Of a stretch of 64,000 nucleotides of DNA, positions 48,007 through 57,598 are shown piece after piece. The notes beneath the pieces were generated by a model. That model saw only the letters and a list, made by a program, of their open reading frames with translations, had not been told where the DNA came from and made no database searches. Where the stretch lies: the NCBI RefSeq assembly GCF_904846415.1, contig NZ_CAJHAR010000003.1, positions 1-64,000 on the forward strand, given 5' to 3'. Every line of letters starts with the position of its first letter. Position 1 is the first letter of the stretch. This stretch comes from Psychrobacter piscatorii (GTDB lineage: Bacteria > Pseudomonadota > Gammaproteobacteria > Pseudomonadales > Moraxellaceae). The translations under genes were made by a program, and so were the position numbers.

Positions 48007-49491
48007 ATGCACCACGTTCAGCAGCTCATCAATGGTCAGTTCGTACAATCAAACACCGACGAATGGATTGATATCACCGATCCAGCGACCCAAGAAGTCA
48101 TCGCAAAAGTCCCGCAAACCACCAATGATGAGATTAACCAAGCGGTTGCCGCCGCAAAGAAAGCGTTTGAAACATGGCGCAAAACGCCAATCACCACGCG
48201 TGCTCGAATATTCTTGACCTATCAAGCACTTATTCGCGAGCATATGGATGAGTTGGCAGAAATCTTGACCGCAGAGCAAGGTAAAACGATTGCTGATGCG
48301 CGTGGCGATGTGTTCCGTGGCCTAGAAGTGGTCGAGCATGCAGCAGGTATCGCCAATTTGCAAATCGGCGACTTTGTAGAAAACGTCGCATCAGGTGTCG
48401 ATACTTATAGCATCTGGCAGCCACTGGGTGTTTGCGCTGGTATCACGCCATTTAACTTCCCCGCGATGATTCCGCTATGGATGTTCCCAATGGCGATTGC
48501 GACGGGCAATACTTTTATCCTTAAACCGTCTGAACAAGATCCGATGGTGACTATGCGCCTCGTGGAGCTGGCGATTGAAGCGGGCGTACCAGAAGGCGTG
48601 CTGAACGTGGTGCACGGTGGCAAAGCGACCGTCGACGCTATCTGTGACCATCCCGATATCAAAGCGGTGTCTTTTGTGGGTTCTACCAACGTTGGTAAAC
48701 ACGTCTATGAGCGTGCCAGCCAATCAGGTAAGCGTGCCCAATGCATGATGGGTGCAAAAAACCACGGTGTTATCTTGCCTGATGCCAATAAAGAGCAAAC
48801 GCTCAATCAGCTAGCGGGCGCGGCATTTGGCGCAGCGGGTCAACGCTGTATGGCGCTGTCAGTGGTCGTGCTAGTAGGCGCAGCTGGTGAGTGGATTGAT
48901 GAAATCAAAGCCAAAGCAGAAAGTTTAGTTGTCTCAGCAGGTAAAAATGATAAAGATTTGGGACCACTGATTTCGCCTGCTGCAAAAGCCCGTGTCGAGC
49001 ATTTGATTGGAACTGGGGTAGAAGAGGGCGCAAGCTTAATACTTGACGGTCGCGGAATTACCGTTGAAGGGTTTGAGAACGGTAACTTTGTTGGCCCAAC
49101 TATCTTTGATAATGTCACAAGCGACATGCAAATTTATAAAGAAGAAATATTCGGACCAGTACTGTGCATTATGCGCGCTGATAGTTTGGACGAAGCAATT
49201 GCACTGCTCAATGCCAATCCACACGGTAATGGTACCGCGATATTCACCCAGTCAGGAGCGGCAGCCCACAAATTCCAACAAGACATTCAAGTCGGTCAAA
49301 TTGGTATCAACTTGCCGATTCCAGTGCCACTACCAATGTTCTCTTTCTCAGGGTCACGTGCCAGTAAACTTGGCGACCTAGGTCCTTATGGCAAGCAAGC
49401 CGTACAGTTCTATACTCAGACGAAGACAGTGACGGCACGTTGGTTCGATGATGAAGCGAGCCGCGGTGTTAATACGACCATTTCGATTTAA
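48007..49491 (+). CDS. mmsA: methylmalonate-semialdehyde dehydrogenase (CoA-acylating)
   Basis: It converts methylmalonate semialdehyde to propionyl-CoA, the last step of valine breakdown. This ALDH-type enzyme of 494 residues has [33 protein letters not shown], and the catalytic Cys in [11 protein letters not shown] (about residue 281). [19 protein letters not shown] is a signature of MmsA. AAGATAAGGAT precedes the ATG. It opens a run of five same-strand valine-pathway genes ending with mmsB. Confidence 0.95.
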   Translation: MHHVQQLINGQFVQSNTDEWIDITDPATQEVIAKVPQTTNDEINQAVAAAKKAFETWRKTPITTRARIFLTYQALIREHMDELAEILTAEQGKTIADARGDVFRGLEVVEHAAGIANLQIGDFVENVASGVDTYSIWQPLGVCAGITPFNFPAMIPLWMFPMAIATGNTFILKPSEQDPMVTMRLVELAIEAGVPEGVLNVVHGGKATVDAICDHPDIKAVSFVGSTNVGKHVYERASQSGKRAQCMMGAKNHGVILPDANKEQTLNQLAGAAFGAAGQRCMALSVVVLVGAAGEWIDEIKAKAESLVVSAGKNDKDLGPLISPAAKARVEHLIGTGVEEGASLILDGRGITVEGFENGNFVGPTIFDNVTSDMQIYKEEIFGPVLCIMRADSLDEAIALLNANPHGNGTAIFTQSGAAAHKFQQDIQVGQIGINLPIPVPLPMFSFSGSRASKLGDLGPYGKQAVQFYTQTKTVTARWFDDEASRGVNTTISI

Positions 49492-49677
49492 TCGTCGGAT
49501 TACTGTATTTTCGGTATAACGTTAATACGACTTGCGGTACTATTGAACGCAATTTTATTATCGTTATGCCATTATCATATAGCGCTAATGTCTTATAAAA
49601 TCTCTCACCAACATTTTTATTGACGTTTATTTGAGATTTAAGCCCTCTATTTGATCTATAAGAACAAGGATGACCCT

Positions 49678-50838
49678 ATGGATTTTTCATTGACCGATGA
49701 CCAAGTTGCCTTTCGCCAAACGGCTCGTCAGTTTGCGCAAAAAGAGCTCAAGCCGAACGCCGCTGAATGGGATCGCACCTCGCATTTTCCAGTGGACATC
49801 ATCAAAAAATCTGGTGAGCTTGGCTTTTTGGGGCTATACACCAATCCAGAATATGATGGCTTGGGCCTACCAAGACTTGACTCAGCAATGGTATTCGAAG
49901 AGCTGGCATGGGGTGATACGTCCGTGGCGGCTTATATGAGCATCCATAATATGGCCGCATGGATGATCGGTGAATATGGTAGCGATAGCCTATGCAAAAA
50001 ATATTTGCCTAATATGGTCAGCGGTGAGTGGCTTGGTAGCTATTGCCTAACAGAGCCCAATGCAGGCTCTGATGCGGCCTCACTCCGTACCAAAGCGGAT
50101 AAACAAGGCGACTATTACGTACTGAACGGCGAAAAAACCTTTATCTCTGGCGCAGGCTCAACTGATGTATTGGTGGTAATGGCGCGTACTGGTGGTGCTG
50201 GGCCAAAAGGTGTATCTGCGTTTGTTGTAGATGCCAATAGTGCGGGTATCGAATATGGCAAAAACGAGCATAAAATGGGCTGGAAAGCACAGCCGACACG
50301 GACGATTAGCTTTAAAGATGTCAAAGTCCCAGCAGAAAACCTGATAGGTGAGGAAGGCCAAGGTTTTCGTATCGCGATGAAAGGTCTAGACGGTGGTCGT
50401 ATTAATATCGGTATTTGCGCAGTAGGAACGGCACAATCTGCATTAGAGACGGCAACCAGTTACGTGCAAGAGCGAAGCCAATTTGGCAGTCCAATTGCTA
50501 GCTTACAATCCGTACAGTTTAAACTTGCTGATATGTTGACTCAGACCATCGCCGCGCGTCAAATGCTCTATCTTGCGGCAAGTAAAGTTGATAACAACGA
50601 TGGGCAAGCGTCTACCTACTGCGCAATGGCAAAGCGCCTCTCTACGGATCTTTGTTTTGATGTTGCTAATGAAGCCCTACAGTTGCATGGCGGCTATGGT
50701 TATCTAAACGAATATCCACTTGAGCGCCACGTACGCGATTTGCGTGTCCATCAAATCCTAGAAGGCACCAATGAGATCATGCGCGTGATTATTTCGCGTC
50801 AAGTCTTGCAAGATGAAGGGTTAAGCCAACTGCGCTAA
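49678..50838 (+). CDS. acyl-CoA dehydrogenase, probable isobutyryl-CoA type
   Basis: An FAD enzyme of 387 residues. LTEPNAGSDAASLRTKA and the flavin-binding AISF-like FISGAGSTDVLVV are present, and LQLHGGYGYLNEYPLERHVRD then the catalytic Glu in HQILEGTNEIMRV near the C-terminus. Position between mmsA and enoyl-CoA hydratase points to isobutyryl-CoA as substrate. I start at the ATG at 49678, after AAGGATGACC; an upstream ATG at 49651 is less likely. It is 186 bases after mmsA. Confidence 0.92.
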   Translation: MDFSLTDDQVAFRQTARQFAQKELKPNAAEWDRTSHFPVDIIKKSGELGFLGLYTNPEYDGLGLPRLDSAMVFEELAWGDTSVAAYMSIHNMAAWMIGEYGSDSLCKKYLPNMVSGEWLGSYCLTEPNAGSDAASLRTKADKQGDYYVLNGEKTFISGAGSTDVLVVMARTGGAGPKGVSAFVVDANSAGIEYGKNEHKMGWKAQPTRTISFKDVKVPAENLIGEEGQGFRIAMKGLDGGRINIGICAVGTAQSALETATSYVQERSQFGSPIASLQSVQFKLADMLTQTIAARQMLYLAASKVDNNDGQASTYCAMAKRLSTDLCFDVANEALQLHGGYGYLNEYPLERHVRDLRVHQILEGTNEIMRVIISRQVLQDEGLSQLR

Positions 50839-50870
50839 TTTATCTCGCTTTACTAAAACAAGGATGTTTT

Positions 50871-51653
50871 ATGACAGATTATACCAATATACAGCTATCT
50901 ATTGATGGTCATACCGCAACATTGACGTTGAATAACCCACCTGCACATACGTGGACGATGGACAGTCTGCATGCGCTCAAACAACTCATCACAGATCTCA
51001 ATGCCAATGACGATGTCTACGCATTAATTGTGCATGGAGATGGCGAAAAATTCTTCTCAGCTGGTGCAGATTTAAACAATTTTTCAGATGGTGATAAAGG
51101 CCGTGCGATAAGCATGGCGATTGCATTTGGCGAAGCGTTCGAAGCCCTGTCTGCCTATCGCGGTGTCAGTATCGCCGTCATTAACGGCTATGCGATGGGC
51201 GGTGGACTGGAGTGTGCGCTCGCATGTGATATCCGTATTGCAGAAGCGCACGCTCAGATGGCACTGCCAGAGACAGGTGTGGGGTTACTGCCCTGTGCAG
51301 GTGGTACCCAAAACCTACCTTGGCTAGTCGGTGAAGGTTGGGCCAAGCGCATGATACTGTGCGGCGAGCGCGTCGATGCAGATACGGCTTTGCGTATCGG
51401 TCTGGTTGAAGAGGTCACTGCAAAAGGCGAGGGGTTGCAAGCCGCGCAAAATTTGGCAAAAAAAGTCGCTAAACAATCACCCGTCGCTGTCAGTTATTCC
51501 AAAGCACTTATTCAGGCGGCTAGAGACACGCCGCCTGCACAAAATCTTATTCATGAGCGTGAGGCCTTTGTTAAATTATTTGATACCCAAGACCAGCGCG
51601 AAGGGGTGCAAGCCTTTTTAGAAAAGCGTCAACCCAGTTGGCAAAACAAATAA
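50871..51653 (+). CDS. enoyl-CoA hydratase
   Basis: A crotonase-fold enzyme of 260 residues that hydrates methacrylyl-CoA in this pathway. Oxyanion-hole parts FFSAGADLNNF and AMGGGLECALACD are seen, and the catalytic Glu region in MALPETGVGLLPCAGGTQ. It lies 32 bases after the acyl-CoA dehydrogenase gene with AAGGATG upstream, so it is in the same operon. It could also serve short-chain fatty-acid oxidation. Confidence 0.92.
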   Translation: MTDYTNIQLSIDGHTATLTLNNPPAHTWTMDSLHALKQLITDLNANDDVYALIVHGDGEKFFSAGADLNNFSDGDKGRAISMAIAFGEAFEALSAYRGVSIAVINGYAMGGGLECALACDIRIAEAHAQMALPETGVGLLPCAGGTQNLPWLVGEGWAKRMILCGERVDADTALRIGLVEEVTAKGEGLQAAQNLAKKVAKQSPVAVSYSKALIQAARDTPPAQNLIHEREAFVKLFDTQDQREGVQAFLEKRQPSWQNK

Positions 51654-51708
51654 GCAGCGGTCAAAACGCTTGAGCCATCTTTATTATTTAATTTTGTAGG
51701 TCACTTTT

Positions 51709-52992
51709 ATGACAGCAGCTACGACATCGACTAACGATACCAACAGCACTAACGCGCAAACATCAGCCAATAATACAGCACCAGAAGCGTCTGTATTGTT
51801 CAATATTGAACCGACAGATTGTGGGCACTTGATTGGAGTCATGACACTCAATACACCAAAATCGCTTAATGCGCTCAGTGTTGATATGTGCCAACTGCTA
51901 GCAGCGCAGTTAGAGGAGTGGCAAGCGGATGACCAAGTAGTGGCGATTGTGTTAAAAGGTGCAGGCGATAAGGCCTTTTGTGCGGGCGGTGATATCCGTA
52001 AACTTTATGACAGTATGTCTACTAGTGCGCCGATGCCAAACCCTTATGCCACTGAGTTTTTCAGTCACGAGTATCGTCTATATCGACAAATGCACTTTTA
52101 CTCAAAACCTCTAATATTATGGGGTGATGGCATCATTATGGGCGGCGGTATGGGGCTGATGGCAGGATGCAGTCACCGTGTCGTCACTGAGCGTACGCGT
52201 TTTGCTATGCCTGAGATTACTATTGGCCTATTTCCTGATGCCTCAGGCAGTTGGTTCTTGCAGCGAATGCCCGCCAAAACAGGTTTGTTCTTAGGCTTGA
52301 CTGGCGCGATGTGTAATGGCAATGACGCGCTGTTGGCCAACCTAGCAGAGTATGCTGTTGCTAGTCATGATTATGATGCTGTCATACAAAGTCTTAAGCA
52401 GAGCGACTGGCAAAAGTTAGATAGTGCCAGTAGTTCAAACAAGTTCCATCATAATAGTGCGCATAGTATCGTCAGCCGTGCACTTGCTGAGCTGCCAGTA
52501 GCCGAGTTGCCTGATAGCAAGCTTGCGACGTATTGCCAGCCTATCCAGAAACTGATGAACAGTGGTGGCTTGGCAGATATCGATGCGCTGCTACAAAATG
52601 ATGAAGCCCTAGCACAGTTAAATAAAGATTTTGCAGAGGACAGTTGGACTCAGCGAGCAGTTGCAACCTATCGGCATGGTTGCCCAGTGACAGCAGCGTT
52701 AACCTACGCGCTGTATCAAAAAGTCGCTGATTTATCGATCGAACAAGTACTTTATTTAGAAACCAACGTGGCAGTACATTGTGCAGCCAATCCTGATTTC
52801 AAAGAAGGCGTGCGGGCATTATTGATTGATAAGGATAAAGATCCGCAGTGGTCGCGCTCATTGGCAGACTGTCTAAGTGTAGAAGGCCAAGCGTATATCG
52901 ATAAGCACTTTGGAAATCCTTATCCAGAAGGTGAGCATCCTCTAGAAGGTTGGTTGGGTGAGGAAGCTTTGGGTAGTCAGCATGTGCGCTAA
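51709..52992 (+). CDS. 3-hydroxyisobutyryl-CoA hydrolase
   Basis: A long crotonase-superfamily protein of 427 residues. It releases CoA from 3-hydroxyisobutyryl-CoA. AFCAGGDIRKLYD, IIMGGGMGLMAGCSHRVV and the catalytic Glu in FAMPEITIGLFPDASGSWF are typical of HIBCH, as is the C-terminal NPDFKEGVRALLIDKDKDPQW. A Thr/Ser/Asn-rich N-terminal stretch of about 25 residues is unusual. It lies 55 bases after the hydratase gene. Confidence 0.93.
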   Translation: MTAATTSTNDTNSTNAQTSANNTAPEASVLFNIEPTDCGHLIGVMTLNTPKSLNALSVDMCQLLAAQLEEWQADDQVVAIVLKGAGDKAFCAGGDIRKLYDSMSTSAPMPNPYATEFFSHEYRLYRQMHFYSKPLILWGDGIIMGGGMGLMAGCSHRVVTERTRFAMPEITIGLFPDASGSWFLQRMPAKTGLFLGLTGAMCNGNDALLANLAEYAVASHDYDAVIQSLKQSDWQKLDSASSSNKFHHNSAHSIVSRALAELPVAELPDSKLATYCQPIQKLMNSGGLADIDALLQNDEALAQLNKDFAEDSWTQRAVATYRHGCPVTAALTYALYQKVADLSIEQVLYLETNVAVHCAANPDFKEGVRALLIDKDKDPQWSRSLADCLSVEGQAYIDKHFGNPYPEGEHPLEGWLGEEALGSQHVR

Positions 52993-53143
52993 TTATTTAC
53001 AGACAACTCAAAAAGTAAGACAGATAATGTTTTTTAAAACTTTTAAAAAAGCATCATAAAACATGACGTAAATATATCACTAACAAATATTGTCAAATGG
53101 TATGTAGCAATGGCTACATCATAAATCATCAAGGAGTGATGAG

Positions 53144-54085
53144 ATGGGTACAAAAGATACAGTTATGATGGATAATAACTCTAAACCAAATATTGCCTTT
53201 ATTGGGCTTGGTAATATGGGTGCGCCTATGGCAGAAAACTTATTAAAGGCAGGCTATACACTTTCTGTCTTCGATCTGTCTGACGCAGCAACCCAGCGCT
53301 TAGAAAAAGCAGGTGCTCGCGTGGCACAGAGTCCTAAAGATGCGGCGAGCAATGCTCAAGTTGTCATTAGTATGTTGCCGGCGGGTCAGCATGTGCATTC
53401 TGTGTATCTGGGTGATAGTGGCGCTGATGGGTTATTGGCAGAATTACTAAAAGGTACGCTTGTGATTGACAGTAGTACGATAGCGGCTGCTGATGCTAGA
53501 ACAGTGGCAGACGCTGCAAGCCAGCTTGGCATCGACTTTTTGGACGCCCCAGTATCTGGCGGGACAGGCGGGGCGATTGCTGGTAGCTTGACCTTTATTG
53601 TTGGTGGTGATGACGACGCTTTTGCCAAAGCTGAGCCGATACTCGCTGTAATGGGGAAAAATATTTTTCATGCAGGCGAGCATGGCGCAGGACAAGTTGC
53701 GAAGATTTGCAACAACATGCTGTTAGGTATCCTAATGGCAGGCACGGCAGAGGCGATTAATTTAGGGGTTAAGAACGGTCTAGATCCCAAAGTGTTATCA
53801 GACATTATGCTACAAAGCTCAGGTCGTAACTGGACGTTAGAAGTCTATAACCCTTATCCGCAAGTTATGGAAAACGTCCCATCTAGTAATGGCTACCAAG
53901 GTGGTTTTATGAGTAAGCTGATGCAAAAAGATCTAAATCTTGCCATGCAAACAGCTCAAGATACTCATGTAGACACGCCAATGGGTGCCAAGGCAACAGA
54001 GTTATATGCCACGCATGCGCTCGAGAACGGTGATAAAGACTTCTCTAGTATTATGGGCCGTCATGATGCCTCGGTATTGTTTTAG
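53144..54085 (+). CDS. mmsB: 3-hydroxyisobutyrate dehydrogenase
   Basis: It oxidises 3-hydroxyisobutyrate to methylmalonate semialdehyde with NAD, feeding MmsA. The nucleotide site is IAFIGLGNMGAPMAENLL. FLDAPVSGGTGGAIAGSLT follows, the catalytic Lys is in GQVAKICNNMLLG, and GGFMSKLMQKDLNLAM lies in the C-terminal helical domain. The length of 313 is normal with a small N-terminal extension. AAGGAG stands seven bases before the ATG. It is the last gene of the valine operon, ended by a strong terminator. Confidence 0.95.
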   Translation: MGTKDTVMMDNNSKPNIAFIGLGNMGAPMAENLLKAGYTLSVFDLSDAATQRLEKAGARVAQSPKDAASNAQVVISMLPAGQHVHSVYLGDSGADGLLAELLKGTLVIDSSTIAAADARTVADAASQLGIDFLDAPVSGGTGGAIAGSLTFIVGGDDDAFAKAEPILAVMGKNIFHAGEHGAGQVAKICNNMLLGILMAGTAEAINLGVKNGLDPKVLSDIMLQSSGRNWTLEVYNPYPQVMENVPSSNGYQGGFMSKLMQKDLNLAMQTAQDTHVDTPMGAKATELYATHALENGDKDFSSIMGRHDASVLF

Positions 54086-54171
54086 AATTATCTTAGAAAT
54101 AAAGACTCATATACTTAATCACTCTTGCTATCGTGAATAGTGAGGACTGATTAGAGATAGCTTGTTAGATG

Positions 54172-54212
54172 AAAAAAGGTTCAAGCTATAAACATAGCTT
54201 GAACCTTTTTTT
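54172..54212 (+). terminator. bidirectional intrinsic terminator
   Basis: A perfect 18-base stem from AAAAAAGGTTCAAGCTAT to its complement, four-base loop, lies between the convergent mmsB and iclR-type genes. Confidence 0.92.
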
Positions 54213-54249
54213 ATTATTTGATCGTAGTAATGAATGAGCAATGACTCTA

Positions 54250-55008
54250 TTAGCTTTGCAGGTCATACACGAGAGCTTGGATATCTTGCGCTGCTTGCTG
54301 TAGCCGAGGCACATGAGTCAGTAACTCGTCGAGCGATACGCGTATCGTCGGTGCATGCAGGTACAATGAGGCCAGATAGCGCGACTTTTTATCTAATATA
54401 GGCACCGCCACCGCCACCATCTCAGAGATAAACTCCTCGTTATCAATACCAATGCCAGTGGTAGCGATACGATCGAGCTCGGCATTCAAAGCGTCAATAT
54501 CAGTGATGGTGTTTTTGGTAAATTTATCTAATGGTAGACCTTGCAGTATTTTATTGCGACTGGTGGTAGACAATTGGCTCAAATACAATTTACCAGTTGC
54601 CGTACACCACATGGGCGACTTCGCTCCTACAGGGAGGTATATCTGCAATGGTAAGGTCGTTTGTGCGCGGTTGGTATAAATCATATTCATATGATAAGGA
54701 ACACCGATACCGCAAGTTTCTTTAAGCTCATCAACCAGTTTTTGCAAAATCATCTGGCGCTCATTAAAGAATAAGCGCTGCTGCCAAAGCTCAACGCTTA
54801 GATTGCGTACCCGTTTACCAGGAACAATACCGCCACCGATATCAACGGTCAAAAAACCATCGTCGACCAAATTCTGAATCAAACGGTGTATGGTTGGCTT
54901 AGGAATATCCAACTCTTGCGATAGCTCAAGTGGAGAGAGAGGTTTAGAAGCATATGACACGGCTTCTATGATCTCTAACACACGGGTAATCGAGGATACT
55001 TTAGGCAT
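54250..55008 (-). CDS. IclR-family regulator
   Basis: A 252-residue regulator. The N-terminal winged helix-turn-helix (about 5-60) contains PLSPLELSQELDIPKPTIHRL. The C-terminal effector domain has MWCTATGKLYLSQL, GIGIDNEEFISEMVAVAVPI and IRVSLDELL. It faces the valine operon convergently, so it probably senses an acyl or branched-chain intermediate and controls that operon, but no binding site was found to prove it. Confidence 0.9.
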   Translation of the reverse strand: MPKVSSITRVLEIIEAVSYASKPLSPLELSQELDIPKPTIHRLIQNLVDDGFLTVDIGGGIVPGKRVRNLSVELWQQRLFFNERQMILQKLVDELKETCGIGVPYHMNMIYTNRAQTTLPLQIYLPVGAKSPMWCTATGKLYLSQLSTTSRNKILQGLPLDKFTKNTITDIDALNAELDRIATTGIGIDNEEFISEMVAVAVPILDKKSRYLASLYLHAPTIRVSLDELLTHVPRLQQAAQDIQALVYDLQS

Positions 55009-55601
55009 ATAAAAGGCTCAGTAGTAATAAAAGGGGTGAGGCTGACGAGACTATAACGTTTTCATAACGAAGACAAATAGTAATAAATCTGCATTCCCAC
55101 AATAGATCTATCGTTATGTCTAATTTAGCACAATATAAAGCTCAGACAAGGCTTAGTGACACTATATAAGAACATTTGTACTGTTAGCTTCAATATTTAC
55201 AATTTTTTCTAAGCGAAACAGTAGATACCTCAACTCACATACTGCAACATTCTGTAGTAATAAGCTATATAACTGGTGTTGAGTTGAACCGCTTACTCAG
55301 ACATTATGATGAAACATTTTGTAATACTCTCACATGAACATTAAGCAAATCGAGATTCATGTCTACGCTGATTAATTGCTTTGAGAGGGTTTTGTAACAG
55401 GAATTCAAAGTTTTGCAGGTTGGTGTAGCAATTATTACAGTAACTATGCAATCTTTACATAACGGCAAATAAAAAGCGCATCCTTGGGGGTGACTTTTTG
55501 AGTCAAAATTGTTTTAATCTCTTCAACAAAATGGTGGTTTAAAAAAGAGCAAAATTACCATTTTTTACGGGCGAGTTACTTTACACTTTAGGAGAATAAT
55601 T
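55009..55601. other. long AT-rich regulatory region upstream of carO
   Basis: 593 bases without an ORF. It holds promoters for the iclR-type gene and carO. A hairpin lies near the carO start (55528-55564). TGCAACATTCTGTAGTAAT near 55244 and AAACATTTTGTAATACT near 55314 are similar and could be protein-binding sites. Confidence 0.45.
55528..55566 (+). promoter_or_regulatory. hairpin in the carO leader
   Basis: The arms AAAATGGT and ACCATTTT (8 bases, loop 21) followed by T residues stand 36 bases before the carO start. It could act as an attenuator or stabilise the leader, or be a terminator of an upstream RNA. Confidence 0.4.
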
Positions 55602-56489
55602 ATGAAACTTATTAAACTTACAGCTATCTCTGCTGCTGTTCTAGCATCAACTGCTGCATTAGCAGCTGATCCAGTTATCGTTGTTGATGACAACGATGCA
55701 GTAGTATACGAAGCTGAGCCAGTAGCTGTTGCCTATCAAGCAGAACCTGCTTATGCATACAATGCTGATGCTGGTATCGTAAGCAACACAGCTGGTGCTG
55801 TAGTTGGTGGTACTAAAACTTTCTTCCAAACAGCTGTTAACCCAGCATCTGTTAGTGCTGAAGTTGGTACACTAGGTTATGGTGCTAACATTGCTTGGGC
55901 AATGAATGACAAAACTGAATTACAAGCTGGTTGGGCAGGTGGCGATGTTGCTGACTTGTTCGGTGGTGATTTTGATGCAAACGACATTAACTATGATGTC
56001 GATACTGATTTTAGCAACCCATACCTAGGTGTTCAGTACCGTCCTGCAGCCAACTGGTTTACAATGGGTGCTGGTATTATCGTTCCTGATAACGATATCG
56101 ATGTAAGAGCTAATGCTGAAGGCGACGGTTATTACAGCATCGATGGCAACAAATATTATGCTGGCACGGCAACTGCGGAGCAACTTCTTGAAGACGATTT
56201 TGGTGGCCAAAATGTAGGTAACCTAGAAGGCTCTTTAGAACATCGCAATAAACTAGCCCCTTACTTAACTGTTGGCTTCCGCCCTAATATCACGAATAAC
56301 TTCGGTGTATTTGGTGAAGTTGGTGCAGCATACTTGGGTAAAGTAGACGCAGATGTCCGCTATACTGGTGAAGGTGGTAACACTGTCGCAGCAAATCAAG
56401 CTGCTCGTGATGCAGAAAATGATTTAGAAGACAAAAACTGGCTAGAGTGGATGCCAATCGTTAAACTTGGTGCAACTTACCGTTTCTAA
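55602..56489 (+). CDS. carO: CarO-like outer-membrane porin
   Basis: An outer-membrane beta-barrel of 295 residues. A signal peptide (MKLIKLTAISAAVLASTAAL, cut after ALA near 22) is followed by an Ala/Glu/Tyr-rich stretch. The barrel resembles Acinetobacter CarO: SAEVGTLGYGANIAW, then a GGD motif, SNPYLGVQYRPAANW, LAPYLTVGFRPNITNNFGVFGE and the ending EWMPIVKLGATYRF with terminal Phe. CarO is associated with ornithine and carbapenem entry in Acinetobacter. TTAGGAG stands before the ATG. Codon use looks that of a highly expressed gene. Confidence 0.75.
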   Translation: MKLIKLTAISAAVLASTAALAADPVIVVDDNDAVVYEAEPVAVAYQAEPAYAYNADAGIVSNTAGAVVGGTKTFFQTAVNPASVSAEVGTLGYGANIAWAMNDKTELQAGWAGGDVADLFGGDFDANDINYDVDTDFSNPYLGVQYRPAANWFTMGAGIIVPDNDIDVRANAEGDGYYSIDGNKYYAGTATAEQLLEDDFGGQNVGNLEGSLEHRNKLAPYLTVGFRPNITNNFGVFGEVGAAYLGKVDADVRYTGEGGNTVAANQAARDAENDLEDKNWLEWMPIVKLGATYRF

Positions 56490-56526
56490 TCTGATCACAG
56501 TGTAAATACTGTCATTAGAAGAGAAC

Positions 56527-56558
56527 AAAAAAACGACCCTAAAAAGGGTCGTTTTTTT
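56527..56558 (+). terminator. intrinsic terminator of carO
   Basis: The stem AAACGACCCT/AGGGTCGTTT with a four-base loop has A- and T-runs on its sides, so it may also serve the opposing gene at 56610. Confidence 0.9.
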
Positions 56559-56609
56559 ATGTCTAGAAGAAAGTGAAGATAATAAATATAAGAGCATTGC
56601 TAAGGATTA

Positions 56610-57413
56610 TCAAAAAACGACTACTGTCTGATCTGCTTGTAATACTGCAATCTGGTGATTGGATTGATCGTTAGTATGACCGATGATAATAAAGTCTTTA
56701 TTTATATCCTCAGTCAAGGCAGGGATGATATCAGAGTAATCTACACCTAAACCTTGTGCCAAAGTATACTGATGAATCTTGATAAAGCTTTCTTTGATTT
56801 GCCATAGTAACTTTGCAATATAATCACGCTGATTTTTTGGTAATGTCTGTAAGATAGTAATTTCATTATCTGAGTAAAAACGCTTGACGATATGCCAAGC
56901 GACATCATTGTGCTCGATGTCGATTCCAGCAGGGCGACGATGGCTGATGACCGCTGCTATTTTGCTGTATGAAATAACAGCGATATTTTGATTAGGTTTT
57001 TTATTGAATTCATTTTTGTTATGAGCAGCTGTATGGCTAAAACAGACGTAATACTTGCTTTGGCGAAGACGATAGGGAAAGCTCGACTCATCTAAGGTAT
57101 CGCTGATTTCTAGCTTATTAAGTAGCGCTTGTAGTAACTGTCTCACACCTTGGCGCTGTTGTTGACGTTGCCTATGAGCAATACTACGTTTCGATATTGG
57201 TTTTTGTACTGCATGATAATGCCATTTGAAATGACGAAGCTCATTAAAGACTATATGTGATGATAGATATGCTGATAACCAGTATGAGTCGTTCCACAAG
57301 TTGCTAATTCCTACAGGACTGGATAAATCACTTACTTGAGCAGTCACGCACCAAGTTTCATGGTCGAGTTGAGTAAGTTGGACGTTAGTGATATTTAGTA
57401 CTGGTATTATCAT
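56610..57413 (-). CDS. Sfp-type 4'-phosphopantetheinyl transferase
   Basis: It moves the phosphopantetheine arm from CoA to a carrier protein. The core motifs are AGIDIEHNDVAWH and LLWQIKESFIKIHQYTLAQG, matching (V/I)G(V/I)D and WxxKE(A/S)xxK. An N-terminal part with LRQSKYYVCFSHTAAHN gives the SHS-like region, but as CFSHTA. Sfp-type enzymes serve peptide or polyketide synthases or some fatty-acid systems; no such gene is near. The length of 267 is normal. It appears monocistronic. Confidence 0.85.
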   Translation of the reverse strand: MIIPVLNITNVQLTQLDHETWCVTAQVSDLSSPVGISNLWNDSYWLSAYLSSHIVFNELRHFKWHYHAVQKPISKRSIAHRQRQQQRQGVRQLLQALLNKLEISDTLDESSFPYRLRQSKYYVCFSHTAAHNKNEFNKKPNQNIAVISYSKIAAVISHRRPAGIDIEHNDVAWHIVKRFYSDNEITILQTLPKNQRDYIAKLLWQIKESFIKIHQYTLAQGLGVDYSDIIPALTEDINKDFIIIGHTNDQSNHQIAVLQADQTVVVF

Positions 57414-57537
57414 GAGTGGTCATTAATATTTTTAATTCAAAACGAAGTTTTTTTAGGAATATAAATAATATAATTGAAATTAGGTATCTTACATTTGACT
57501 CTGAAATATTTATATCTTACTCAGCTCAATAGAATAT

Positions 57538-57573
57538 AAAAAGCCCAGTAATATAACATTACTGGGCTTTTTT
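57538..57573 (-). terminator. intrinsic terminator of pal
   Basis: The stem AAGCCCAGTAAT/ATTACTGGGCTT with A-run and T-run lies 26 bases past the pal stop. Confidence 0.88.
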
Positions 57574-57598
57574 AAAGCAAATGATTTTTTAATGCCTC

